Shown here in pieces: positions 38,360 through 51,600 of a stretch of DNA of 64,000 bases (its first letter is position 1; every line of letters begins with the position of its first letter). The notes under the pieces are model-generated. The model worked only from the letters and a program-made list of their open reading frames with translations. It was not told the origin of the DNA and ran no database searches. Source of the stretch: Piper betle (Eukaryota; Streptophyta; Magnoliopsida; Piperales; Piperaceae); NCBI GenBank assembly GCA_033002965.1, contig JAURVB010014158.1:1-64000 (forward strand). Direction: 5' to 3'. The translations under genes were made by a program, and so were the position numbers.

Positions 38360-39730
38360 AAATTATAGGTGGTCATTCAGGTTTTAAATAGAGATTGAGT
38401 TAATTTAATTCGTATTTATCATTTTTTGTTCATTTATGTATCCTACAATATTCTTTTTGTAAAATAAGTTTGTCTCAATCATGTATTGAAACTATAGGTG
38501 GTAATTGAGTGAGTCAAGTTGAGTTCATCCATGATCAAGTTGGATTTGGTTATTTTGTGCTCAAGTTGAGTTGATACAAGCTAGCTACACGTCCTACCAA
38601 TGCCGACGTTGATTCCAACAACTCCACCACCTTGTATGTTGCTGCCACTTTTTATTGCACTAATTTAGGGAGAGGATACAGACTCAAGGGTATCCATAAT
38701 AACGTTGATTTTTTCCCTAATGGTAGCTACATAAGTGGAACATGGGAACCACATCTAATGTTCGTTCTTAGAGAATACATGTATTTTTTCTTGATTGTCT
38801 AAGCCAGGGGCAAACAAAATTTTTGCCCCAAAGTTTGACCTGGGCTATCTTGATCTATTCTTTTCAAAAAAAAAAAAAAAAAGCCTAAACCCTCTCCCTG
38901 AATGGTGGTCACGCAATCCAGCCGGTTAAATCCGGCCATAGGGCAACCCGACATGATTGGCCGTGGCCAGGTCTGGCCATGTAGCCTTATGTGTCAACAC
39001 AACCAAATCTGGGTACACCTTAAAAAAAAGTGACTAAACCTCGCTATCGACGAAGGAAGGGGTGGAGGGGTATTTTGTTTTTTTGTTTTCCTCTCAAGGT
39101 TGTCCTTATGATCAGATGACCTAGATTATAGTTGGGGGTAGAAAATTTTATCTTCCAGAGATAATTTTTTTCCGATATATATATATATATATATATAAAG
39201 ACCGTGTGATTATACAGATTGATTGCTTCTTTTTAAAAATATATATATATATATATTAGAGCCATTGTGCAGGAATTGGTCCTGCCCCACAACTCATCTA
39301 GGTGGTCCATATCAATGTATGACGGGGATTAAGTTAACCGGAGCGAATGGGATTCCCATGGCCATCATGTTCTTCTGGTCCCCACCTCTCCTTGGCGACT
39401 TTGTTAGAACCTTCACCTCCTCTAGACGCCGGCCATCAGCACCATCTCCCCACGACCTCATCACCCAATGCCTCCACAGCACTATCAGCCCGTTACTACC
39501 CCTTCTCCGCCTCGATCCAGTTGCCATGGTCACCCCCTCACCTCCTTTGTCCTGTCTTCTTTTGGTATATATTTTATTTAATTTTGTTGTATAACAAATA
39601 AAGGTTGGATTTTGATGTTATGACTATGGTAGCTTGATTTTGTATAAATATTGCATTGTTTGTGGTTCATGATGTTCGAAGTTAGTTATTGCATGGATAG
39701 TTGTGTTCTTGATCTATAGTTTAAATGATA
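38360..39730. other. Intergenic DNA with TA microsatellites, no gene
   Basis: Contains an A-run at about 38867-38882 and TA runs at 39176-39197 and 39238-39257. An open frame at 39223-39594 has no exon context or recognisable similarity and is not called. The 38.9-39.0 kb part is locally GC-rich but unidentified. Confidence 0.5.
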
Positions 39731-39736
39731 AGTGGA

Positions 39737-39995
39737 TGTAATACCCCATTTCCGATTCACCTAAGAACCGAATCAGAACTGTTACGTTTGAGTTGAGTCA
39801 TATCCAAATCAATTAATCTGTAAAACTCAAACAATAATTAGATCGAAACAAGCCTCTTGACGTCTCAAGAATTGAAGATGTTACTAAATATGCATGAAAA
39901 AGCGTCAAACATATATAATGAGATGCTGAACACGAGTGTGTGTAGCACCTATTTGTCCTTCTACCAAAGTTAACCCAATGCACAGGAACACAAAA

Positions 39996-40048
<53 letters not shown>

Positions 40049-41800
40049 AGAAAAATGTTAGCGACGAATGCCCCTGATCTAATAAATAACAAGTATAAAC
40101 TAGCAAGCTGATTTCTACAAGGAAAGAAAAACCATATATATAATCTCTATGTGAATACTCAAATGACATCTACTGAGGACCCATCAAACTACAGACTTGA
40201 TAGTATTCCAAACTGAACTAGTATTAAGCGTCTCTCGGCAATAACTAGTCTCACTCTCGGGAAAAATAAATAACCTAAGCCCTCTTCGTACCTCCATGTA
40301 ATGTTTGGCCAAGAGCATAATGATCCAGTACTCTCTGAGGCAGGCGCCTTAAGTATCCTTTGATACCACAAGTTTAGACATGCATTGTACACACTAGTAC
40401 TCATCTACTTCACGCCTCTTTGGATGTGAGGAAGCTTAAGACGTACAGATGTCAGGATCCTTCAGGAATAGAACAACTCTCTCACTAATCTAGATCCCAC
40501 ATGATCTCACGTATGAGCCCGCTGATGGTACATGCAAGGTCAGATTCACCAACTCTCGGCTCATTGAAAACACGATAAAAAGTATATATAGTGTTGAGAA
40601 GGGAATTATATAAGTAGGCCCAAAGGCAACATAAAGTGGATCTAAGTTCGAAAACAATAAGATGATCTCATCTTCAAGGGTGTCATTAAACACGTAAGTA
40701 AAATGCGTCTAAATGACATGTGTTAAATGAGGTCTGATAAAATAATCACGTAACATGTCTTATGATTTGGAAATCAAATCCGATTAGAATAGTAAATCTA
40801 AGAAGAGTCCTAGCGAATAAGATAAATCGATAAATCATACACGAGTAAGTAAATCGATAAATAAATAAGTAAATAATTAATAACAATTAATCATGAATAA
40901 TATAAATATAAATATCAAATATAGGAATATATGACTAAACACATATAAAGAATAATGTGAGTGAGCAAATAAATAATAAATAATTAAATAAAATAAGATA
41001 AATATGAACAAAAATAATACTAACAAATAAATACACCATCAATAATAATAAATAATTATATAAACATTCATCATAATAGACAAATATATAAATAAATAGA
41101 AATAAACAATAATGAACAAACAAATAAATAAACAAATATTTAATAAATAAATAGAAATACTCATAACATCAAAACATGCTAAATAATGTAAATATATATC
41201 TAAAGTAATTTAGGGAGTCTCGAATCACCGAAAACGGTCAAAAAACAAATGAAAACGATCCGAGAACAGCTGAAAATGGCCAGAAGTGGCAAAATCTCCG
41301 CTGGGTGTGGCGATGTCACCGGCAGCAATCGCGGCACTGCCAGAGATCGAGGCTAGTCTCAAAATTTTAGCCTCGATGAGGGAAAGCTATTTGGGTGGTT
41401 GGCATCACCAGAGGTGGTTCGCTTGAGCCAGAAAATGCCCCGAAAGCGGCAGTGGCAATAGAAAATCGACGAAAAGATTGCTTTGCTAGTTGTGAATACA
41501 ACGGCGCATGATAGCTGGTCAGTGAGGCGGTCACAATCGTACTGGTCTGCTGGTCGGAGCACGACTGGTAAGTCACCAGCAACAGCCCAAAGTTGCGGCG
41601 ACCCTAAGGGTAGAAATCATCCAAAAATGCAAGAAAATCTCTGAAAAAAGGAAGGGCAATGCTAGGGCTGACGTGGAGAATCTAGATCTTACCACATGGT
41701 GCGATTTGAACGCATGATAACTCGTGGGCCTAGTGGGCCCACACTAAGGTATATATATATATATATAGTCGGAAAGCTCGGATCGAGACCGACAAAATTG
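39737..41800 (-). repeat. LTR-like dispersed repeat, copy A (limits uncertain)
   Basis: Read on the minus strand the repeat ends GGGGTATTACA at 39737, an ending typical of plant gypsy-type LTRs. The 39.74-40.72 kb part matches 60.66-61.53 kb (same orientation) and about 62.59-63.05 kb (opposite orientation). An AT-rich low-complexity stretch (40.85-41.18 kb) and a GC-rich part (41.25-41.65 kb) follow. No pol domain is seen next to it, so it may be a solo LTR or a fragment. Family assignment is an inference. Confidence 0.45.
40001..40045. repeat. (AT)n microsatellite
   Basis: About 22 uninterrupted AT dinucleotides inside the LTR-like repeat. Copy B lacks the run at the matching place, so it expanded after the copies separated. 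Confidence 0.9.
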
Positions 41801-42414
41801 AAACTTACTCGAAGCCTAAAAATGACTTTATGGATTGCAATTGAGGCAAGAAAGCTAAATGGTTATCCCTAAACTCAATCAGACGAGGATTCGAGAGTCA
41901 AATCAAGCTGGGCCCACAAGGGCAATTTGGTAGTCCAAAATCTCTAAGATGCATGTAAATTAGATACCCTAAAAAGTCTAAATGGATACTAAATGCCGTA
42001 AGAGCCTAGATCTAGCCTTAAAACCCTAGGTTAACATAAGCAAAATCTATATACCTCATATATATGCAGATAACCCATGCTCTGCAGTAGCATAATTGAA
42101 GCTATCATCTATATATTGGGTATACTCAACTTCTATAACATGCTCACATGACTATCTTGGCTCCACACTCATGGTCTAAAAGTTGGTTTGGCTCAAATCG
42201 ACGAGAGCATTAGGTGCTTGATTTGAACTACTATTAGAGCATTGCATCATTGATGGCTTGTGATGTTCGAATTTATTTTATGATTAGTTATACTTATTTA
42301 TTTGAATTATTAGTAATTTTAATGTGAATGACTTTTGTTCACAACAATGTTCTCTTTGTTTATATGATATTGGATTAATGTTGTGTTGTGTGCTTCTTCT
42401 TGAGATGATTTAGG

Positions 42415-44290
42415 ATGGATGCTGCTTCAGAATTGCCAATTGAAAATATTGTGAGAGAGAAGACTAGAGAGGAATTCATCAATGAAAATGAAAGGTGTAA
42501 AGCTACAGTTATTGGTTGAGAGCACTTAGAGGAAATTGTTGATGAAAATGATGTTTTTGAAGATTGCAATGACGAGATGGTAGACTTTAATGAAAATATT
42601 GCATGTAAAGACTAGATTGATAAATCATTGATGCCTTGGAAGGGAATGAAGTTCAACTCTATTGAAGAAGCTTTTTTTATAATAGATATGACAAAGTAAG
42701 GGGATTTGAAACTAGGAAAAGTACTTCTCATTTTTCTAGGAGAACAAGTACCGTGTACATGAAATTATTTGTTTGTGAAATGCAAGGCACAAAGAGGACA
42801 AATGATTTGAGAGAAGATGGATAGGATGTCAAATGGTGACCGGATACGCAAGAGCAATGCATTGTAAAAATGGTTATTAAAGTAAATGAGGGAGGTTCAT
42901 GGGTTGTAAATACATTCACATAAGTTGTCACCTCCATCAAAGGTACCAAGGATTTGATCTCATAAGAAAATGACAGTGGCTTTAAAAAATTGATTGATGA
43001 AATTGATACTTGTGGCATTGGACCATCAAAAATTTCAAGGGTTGAATCATACCGTTAGTGGCATCGACGGAGGAGATTCTACGTCCAATGATTGTAGGAA
43101 TTATTTATCAAAGGCACAAAAGAATAATATTAGGAAATAAAGAAGGGATTGAAGAATGTTTTTTTTAAGATGTAAGCCAAATTAGAAGTGTTTTTTGGGC
43201 TGATAATAATTCAAGAAGACATGCAATTTGGAGCTATTATATTATTTGATGTGACATATAACACAAATAATTTTAATGTGCCTTTGCACCTTTCATATGT
43301 ATTAATCATCATAATCAATTCACTTTTTTAGATGTGCTTTGCATGTAGATTAAACAATAGCACATTCACATGTTGTTTGAAGCATGGTTAGAGTGTATAT
43401 AGGGCAAAGAGCCACAACGTATAATCACAAATCAACATATAGATATGAGAAATGCTATTTCAAATGTCTTTTCTTGCACTAGGCATAGGCATTATTCTTG
43501 ACGTATCGGAATGAAGAATGATGCATTTAATCCAATTAGGTAAGCAGGTGAACTTTATCAAAAACTACAATGATTGGGTATATGTCATGACAATTGAGGA
43601 GAGTGAAGCTAAGTGGAAAAAACTTAAAGAGAAATATGACATTAAAGAGGAAAGTTGGTTCAATAGAATGCACTGAGGTCCGTGAGCATTGGATTAATTC
43701 TTACTTGCAGGATTATTTTTTTGTTAGGATGACTTCTTGCCAACAAAGTGAGAGTATCAATTCATTTTTTGATGGTTTTATAAATTTTCGAACACCAATC
43801 AGTGAGTTTGTACAACAATATGACATTGCCATTCATATAACACAACAAGAAGAAGCTTATGAAGACCATAAAACTTTGCATACTAAGCCTGTAATGCATG
43901 TGGGGAATGCAATGAAGGAACATGCTAGGTTCATATATATGAAGAATATATTTTTCACTTTTTCAAGAGGAATTTAAGCAATCCTTTGTTTACAAATGTA
44001 AAGAAGTTGGTAGTGAAGGATTAACAAAGACATACGAGATAAAAAAGGAATGCAACAGTTAAAAAACATCAAATAATAACCTTTGAAGACAAGCCAGAAG
44101 TATCTATATGTGCACTTGCAAAAAGTTTGAGGGAAAAGGTATTTTGTATCGACATATTTTGAGGTTTTCTTCTAATTGGAAAGGCATGATACCTCAAAAG
44201 TATATATTATTTCAATAGACAATTAATGCAAGGTATACATCAAGTGCTAATTTGAAAGCTGTAAATGAGACTTAAACTTCAACTATTTTG
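42415..44290 (+). pseudogene. FAR1-related sequence (FRS) / MULE-derived transposase pseudogene
   Basis: In broken frames the sequence follows a FAR1/FHY3-type protein from end to end. An acidic start (MDAASELPIENIVREK) is followed by the FAR1 DNA-binding region (about 42.64-42.93 kb, including GMKFNSIEEAFF and SWVVNTFT). The MULE transposase core follows (about 43.19-43.97 kb, including PQRIIT, RNAISNVF and SCQQSESINSFFDGFINF), then a SWIM-type zinc region (about 44.11-44.18 kb, CTCKKFEGKGILYRHILRF). FRS proteins are transposase-derived transcription factors. At least half a dozen stops and shifts interrupt it, including one at a T run near 42671-42677, and there is no intact reading frame longer than about 127 codons. 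It may be a dead gene copy or the remains of a Mutator-like transposon; I see no terminal repeats. Confidence 0.8.
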
Positions 44291-47280
44291 TCATATGTAA
44301 TCTACTCTTTTTGGAGTGCAATGTATAAAATTTTAAATTCTATTTGTTTATCACCCCAACATTGGGATGTTGCAATGCCAATGCTTAAAGCAATTGTTGA
44401 TGTGCTTGATTGTTTTGACATCGACGTCTACTTCACGCAAGTAGAACAAACAAACTATCGAATCAAGTGCTGGGGGTGCAAATATCTCAAATTGTGCTTG
44501 AAGATCCTTCATTGTGCTTGAAATCTTCGTTGAAAATGAGTGTCTTCACAAGTTTAAAGGCGAAGATGTGGCCTTTGCCATGAAATTGGGCATTCTAGGA
44601 TTACCTATTCATTGTATAAGGTACAAATAGATATTACTTCACGTTTTATAATTTAACCTCATATGTATTCTAGTAGATAATGTTTGTTATTGCGGGAAAA
44701 GACATCACAAGAGGGAAATACAAGCAAGAGCTTTGTGAATGAGGCTATTCAAAATTGGCATTGGAAACATGCAAGGGGTTTGCATTGCAACTTGATGAAC
44801 TATGTAATTTTATTTATTTGTTGTGAAAGTGGATGTTTGTGTATTGTTCATGGACTATTTATCAGTTATCTTGGAATTGTATCTCTTTTTTTTTTTTAAG
44901 TGATGGTGGTTAGAAACATGTAATGAGGGAATGACATGTGATTATAATTTGGTACAACCACTTCTACTTAGCACAGGTACAAACAGGATGTATAAAGATA
45001 ATGGAAGCTCCCCTCTTGAAGTAAGGTAAGGATTCTATTGATGCTGATTTATTTTGTTATGACCAGGGTCCTCTCTTCTTCAGTGGAGATATTTCATTAG
45101 CAACAGCTGAAATGCCTTATTCACACCATCCTTATATGACCTTGCAAGGAATCATGATCAAAATTATGTAAAGTGTGTATGTGGATGTTCAAAAAGATAT
45201 AACTGCATAGACAAAATACAATTAACATTAGCTAGTCAAAACAAGCAAATGATTCTTAGCCAACCTTTTCATGATGTGTTTTGAGATGAGCTTTTAACTT
45301 GTACTCATGTACTTATGTGCAAAGACTAAATACTATTAACTATGATCTTTTCCCACAATCTTCACATATGGTAGTTTTCCTAAGAACTGCTTCCCATATA
45401 TGCTTTTTGGTTGAAATCCAACATGAATGCCTAGACATGAAAAAATGCAAATTTCATGCAACCCAAGGTATTTTAGCTCCTAGAACATGGTGTTATGCAT
45501 CCTTACCAAGAAATGGCACCAAAAAGCATAAACACCAGAGTAGTCTCCCAACTTTAAAAGCTATTTTTTATAACCAAGCTATTATAATCAAGCTAGAGAA
45601 TGTGAACCTAAAAAATCAAACTTTATAACCAAAAGAATTCAAAATTTTTCATAACTGTATGTGACTTCTCTTCTCACTAGATAGCAAGTCCAAAAAGTTC
45701 CTTGCATGGTAAAAATCAAGTGCAGCACCCACAATCTTAAAATTTCATAATCAGTTGAGTTTCATAATTGTTCCCTCTCAACAATTTTTTTCGACAAATT
45801 TGATTATCAAATCATGCCCATAAAAATTATGATAAAGAATAAATATTCTAGCCATGTGCAAACACATAATATATAAGACATCATAACTAAGCCCAATAAA
45901 GTTCATTTCGTCCACAACATATTCTGAGTTTCTATAAGAGGGAGAAATGCATCAAGCTAAATCTTGATCTGAAATAGAAGTTACAATTCAAATTTCTCAT
46001 ATGCTCCCTCTATGTTACTTAAAAATATTAACTACTAGAATATAAACATAAGTAAAGTTACAATAGTGAAAAAGTTATTCAGAATAGTCTTCTTATCATA
46101 TGCAAAGGGATATCTATATCCATCTAAGAGGAGATATTTGATTCACAATTTGGTCTACCATCTATTTAACTTTCATTATGTTTAAACCTTTGAGGATATT
46201 CAATGAGCCACTCATTGAACCAGATAAAATTTCCATGTCTTCTTATCATAATAAGTAATATGTTAAAGATAGAAGAACTATGGAATGCATAGATAATTTT
46301 ACATCAATAAAAATAAGAACTAACCTTAATATTAGAAATTTAGAACACAACTAAAGCCTCAATTTAGATTTCTTGCAGTCTTGAATGTTTTTAGCTCAAT
46401 TTGTTAGATTCTACATTGCCCACAATATGACCTAGTGCTAATCCAATTTCTCATATTAGACTTAAGGTTACGTGTCAACTCAAAGGAGCTACAATTTTTT
46501 TTTTATATTGAAAATAAAGTATATTAGAAATTTTACATAAAAATTAAAAATTTTACTTTTTTATCTTAATTTTATATTTTAAATATTACATTTATTTTTC
46601 TTGTACGAGAAAGAGGATGTATTGGGTCGGAAGGGGTCAACGAGAGGAGAATGATGTTAAGTTTTACACAATTTCTCTTATTATGTTATGATATAATCTA
46701 GGCCGCCCTTAAAATCATTGTAATCAAACAAGTCAAATTAAATGGGTTTTCTAAGTCATTGTTTAAAAACTTTTTCTTTCGTTATTATTTTAGTTAAAAT
46801 GCATTTTTTATAATAATTTTTTATATAAAATATCCAGCTTTGTGTTTAGCCGCATCAAATAAACAAAAGCTTATACTTGATTTATATTTGGTTCAAGTTT
46901 AAGCAAAGCTCAATCTTTTTTTATCAATACTTTTTTGAAGGATCCGTTTGGTTTGCATTAAATTTGTACAAATAAAAAAATTCATATGAAATGATATAAA
47001 AAATTTTAAAGATTTTTTTACATGTTTAAATAATAAGAAAATAAGATGAAAACGAAATATTTATTTTCATGCGGGTCTCTTAAAATTTCCTATAATTTCA
47101 TTTAACTTTTATAAGAAAATATTATTTTATAAAATATTTACACGGACTTGAAGATAAAATTTTATTAGACTAAATTTTGAGACATTCAGACACCAAAATT
47201 TTGTCTTTTCTAAATTTCTTATTTCATCCGTATAATTTGGGGACAACAAAACGAACTATAAACCAAAACTGGTATTTAAA
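44291..47280. other. AT-rich intergenic DNA, no identifiable gene
   Basis: Short open frames (for example 44288-44521 and 45299-45628) have no recognisable domain, no splice context and stops in neighbouring frames. The first part may belong to the decayed element that carried the FRS pseudogene. No repeats with clear ends are seen. Confidence 0.45.
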
Positions 47281-47390
47281 AAAACAAAATGGGACTTTTT
47301 AAAAAATAAATAAAATGGGGCTTCTTAAAAACAAAACCAAAATTGGGCTTTTTTAAATTAAAAAACAAAATTGGGCTTTTTTTAGAAAAA
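47281..47390. repeat. Degenerate tandem repeat upstream of citrate synthase
   Basis: Three to four imperfect copies of a unit of about 30 bp, centred on AAAACAAAATTGGGCTTTTT. It lies about 370-480 bp before the citrate synthase start codon, so it may fall within the promoter. Confidence 0.65.
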
Positions 47391-47758
47391 ACCCAAATGT
47401 AGCTGTTGATTATTATTCACTAGATATGGAGTCAAATAAAAAAACTACGAAAGGTGGGCGGACGTAGAAATTTTGCCCGCTCAAAGGGGCCATTTCCCGA
47501 ATACAACGCCGCAAGTTTCGGGTCCATCTTCCATTCTCCTCCTCCGACGAGCTCCACCTCCGACGAGCTCCCCCTCCTCCTCGCCGCCGAATTTCAGCAG
47601 AAACTAGGTATCATCTCTCCTCCCCAGCTCACCAATTTCGATTCGGTCGAGCTCCTCACATTCCTTCTTCCCAATTCCGTTTGTTTTTTGGTTCTTCGCT
47701 CCGGTTTTGATTCGGATGTGTTTTCTGCCCGCCGTTGTAGCTGCTCGCCCGGTCGCCC

Positions 47759-48623
47759 ATGTCGTTCTTCCGGAGCTTCTCCGCCCTCTCCATCCTCCGA
47801 TCTCGCCTCGTAACCACTCTTTTCCCCTCTCTTCCTTCCGATGCGAATTCGTTATTCAACCCGCCATATATGTCTTTGTCTCTTCATGCATGTTCATATT
47901 GTAGCTGTTTGTCTGTTGTTGCTGTTTGGTGTTTTTTGTTTTACTGCGGTTGTTAATTGTTTTATTCTACGATGTGGTATGCGCATTGGTACTGTTGGAT
48001 CCGGCTAGAGATGATGGTCTGACGCTCATTTGTGTTCTCTGTTTTATGATGCAAATTGTTGTTCGATTCTATATGCGGATCGAGTTTTTGATCCATCATT
48101 TTTTCTTTTGCAGCCGGATTCTTTGCTTGCTTGTGTTTTTTCTTAATTGTCTGTGATGATGTTGATGCAAAATTAAATGATGATGGTGGAAGGCATGCTT
48201 GACCTGCTGTTTCTATTGATGAGTTTGTTAATTTCTCTATTTAGCTGCAGTTTGGCATTATTCTGGTTCCCTTCGATGGTTCTTGGTTGTGATGTGTCTC
48301 ATCTTTTGTCCTGGATTTTTGTTGAGATAAACCGATTAGTGTAGTGAACCTGGATACTGCTGCTGTCGTTAATTTTTTACTCTTTTGTTTTTTCCCCTAA
48401 TCTCCACCATATCTATTACAGGCCCAACAACGCAGCTTGAATGGCTCTATTCGTTGGCTTCAAATTCAAAGTGGCTCGGAACTGGTAAACTTTTATGCTT
48501 CAATAAGTCACTGAGTTGTCTCTCTGTTTTAGAAACTCTTTGCCTTCTACCCCATTCTATGTTTCATTGTTACTACAGAAACAAAATAGAAGGTTATCTA
48601 TCTATTTTGTGTGCTCTGAGGTT

Positions 48624-48677
<54 letters not shown>

Positions 48678-51600
48678 CTAGCTTTCAGTGAAATTTTCTC
48701 CTTTTTTTAATTAGAGACTCATGCACTTAGATGTAATCCTTTTGTTGCAGAACTGAGTGAATTGTTAAGTATGTAGCTTTCATTATCAAAGCATCATGTG
48801 ATAGATTACCTTATCTGGACGAATTAGATTGAAGTTTTTTCTAGTTTATGTTCAATTAACTTATAGGGAAACAGCAGAGACAATGAGGAAAAGATACATT
48901 TGTTCTTTATATAAAAGGAATGTTGTGTTTGATAGTACTTTGTGACGCCTTTGTATTTTCTTACACGACTTCTGTTCTCTGTGAAGGATCTTCATGCACA
49001 GTTGAAGGACTTGATTCCAGAACAACAGGTGCAGATGAAAGTCTTTTTCATTTTAGTAGCATTTGTTTTATTTTTCCCTTCAACAATGTTGTAGCAAACA
49101 AAGCAGTAATTTACTTGAGTAAATACATAATCTAGGAGTATTTCTTGTATGTGCTATTTAAATCACAAGAAATATCCTCGCAATTTTTCTCACTGAAATG
49201 TGGTAGGTCTGAATAGCGTTACATCAAATTTTTTCAATTCTTTTATTATTTTTCACTAAAAAGCTGCTTTACTGTTTTATAGGAGCGCCTTAAGAAGCTG
49301 AAAGGTGAGCATGGGAAAACTCAGCTTGGAAATATCACAGTTGATATGGTAGATAGCAACCTTTTTTTCTGCACCTAAATTTTTCTGCCATTTATGAAAC
49401 TTCTTTCTTGCGCTATAAAAGGTTATCTGATTTATTATTATTTATAAGATCAAGTACCACACCTTATTCATTCTAATATTGACTTCTTTACGGGAAGGTT
49501 ATTGGAGGAATGAGGGGAATGACAGGACTTTTGTGGGAAACCTCCTTGCTTGATCCAGATGAGGTATTTTTTCTTAGAATTCCTTTTTTTGTTTAAATAC
49601 AATTCATTCTAAATGATATTTTAGCTAATGAATACAAGTGAAGGTTACTCATGTTTTCCTCTTTGGTGATTGCATTCGTCTTCACAGTAAGCACCTTTGA
49701 TATATGGCTTCTTGTATCTAACAGAAGACTTGTCTATTTTATATTTAGGGTATTAGATTTAGAGGCCTCTCAATTCCTGAATGTCAGCAGGTCTTGCCAC
49801 CTGCCATCCCTGGGGGAGAGCCATTGCCTGAGGGCTTACTTTGGCTTCTACTTACTGGGAAGGTATTATTATTTTATTCAATTTGTTAATGTATTCTTTG
49901 TTTTATTCCTATTCTTACCTATTTTAGCATTGATATTGACTACCTATTTTGTTAAAAATTAAAGTTTTCCAAGTAAAAAAATATTTGTGTAAACAGTGGT
50001 CATCTTATATTTAGAAAGATTGGGGTCATCTTTCTTGTTGAGTAAGGTTTAACTTGCGAACATTTTACTTGCAAATGGAACGTGGTTAAAAGCCAAACAA
50101 CTGGTTCTTATGAAATGTTTAATTACAAAATTGGCATAGTGCAAAGATAAAAGGAAACTAGCTGAAGTTGTTTCTTAATATATTAAAGCGCGAAGGCAAA
50201 TAAAGAAAAAATGACTAGATTTGTTTAGAAAAATGTTGTAATTTTTCTGTAGTGAATCCTTTGTGGCATTAATATAAACAAATAACAGCATTAGTCAAAT
50301 TAGTTTTGTACGGTTGTCTAAATGTTTTTAGACCAATTTGGTTGTCAAATTAATTTTTGTAGGTACCTACTAAGGAACAGGTTGAAGCTTTGTCAAAGGA
50401 GTTGCAAAACCGTGCAAGCATTCCAGGTTTGTCATTATCATATTAGCAGGATGAGCTTATTGTGTCTAATGCAGCCACATGCAGTATAGCAAAGCATCTT
50501 GCATCTCATTCACTTAATCCATGAGTTATGTCAACACAGGGCTCGACTAGTGTGACTTGCACTTTTATAGTCTTCATCCTGATGAATTTATTGTAAATGG
50601 ATTGGCTGTCTGTGTTTAGCGGGTGATTCTCCTCTTATTCAAAATGGATAGGATTGTTGAAGTGATACTTCATTTCTATGAGTAGATCACTGATATTTAT
50701 TTTGGTCTATTGTTTTTGTTTCTTTTCTATGGACAGCCAAATTATCTTGTAGTATGCTTGAGTGACTAGAGATTCAACAACTTTAAATTTTTTCCTTGTC
50801 CACTTTTGCTTCAAATGCAGACTACGTTAACAAGACAATTGATGCTCTTCCAACATCGTCTCACCCTATGACTCAATTTGCCACAGGAGTTATGGCACTT
50901 CAGGTATATGACTGAACCTTGACATATTTCAGAAAGTTACTTTAACTGGAATGTTATTCTTTTCTTCTTCTGCCTAATCCCAAAGAACTGGGGCTGGAAT
51001 GTTATTATATTGCTTTTGTTTTTTTTTTCTTGTTTTTGTTCAGGTTGAAAGCGAATTTCAAAAGGCATATGAGAAGGGAATTCACAAATCAAAGTATGAG
51101 GAAAATTCATTATTATGAAAGACTAAAGTTAATTGGTATTTATACTCTGGGTAACTCTCTTTCTTGTTAGGTATTGGGAGCCAACCTATGAAGATTCACT
51201 AAATTTAATTGCTCGAGTGCCTGCTGTGGCTGCATATGTTTATAGAAGGTGTACACTTGAATTTTGTTTTCTAGAATTAAATATCTGCCAATAAGTTTTT
51301 TTTTGCCCTCCCATGTGTTGAATTAAAACCAACAAAGTAATACAGAATTGTAGATTAATGCTAACAATTGTATTGTCTATGCTTTCTGGAATCTTGGGTT
51401 TTCCATTGTCAATCATGTTCCTTAATAAAATTGACCTTTGGTATACTGTCATAGGTGAGTCGAGAATATTGTTGAAACTTGAGAAATCAATTTTGCGGTT
51501 TTCACATTAGCCATAGGAGAGGGAAGGTAAGAATGGAAGAATCTGTTTGTCATGTTTTAAATGCCTTGAATTATAGAAATTAGAATTAGATATTTTCGGT

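Noticed and set aside
39223..39594. 123-codon open frame
   Set aside because: No recognisable domain, no exon-like splice sites, and it begins inside a TA microsatellite.
40850..41180. Tandem array resembling a satellite or CRISPR
   Set aside because: It is irregular AAATA-type low complexity with no constant unit or spacers.
47454..47813. 119-codon open frame at the start of the citrate synthase region
   Set aside because: It overlaps the 5' UTR and exon 1 of citrate synthase in another frame and has no homology.
48385..48681. Open frame ending in a Tyr-Ile repeat
   Set aside because: It is made by a TA microsatellite in intron 2 of citrate synthase.
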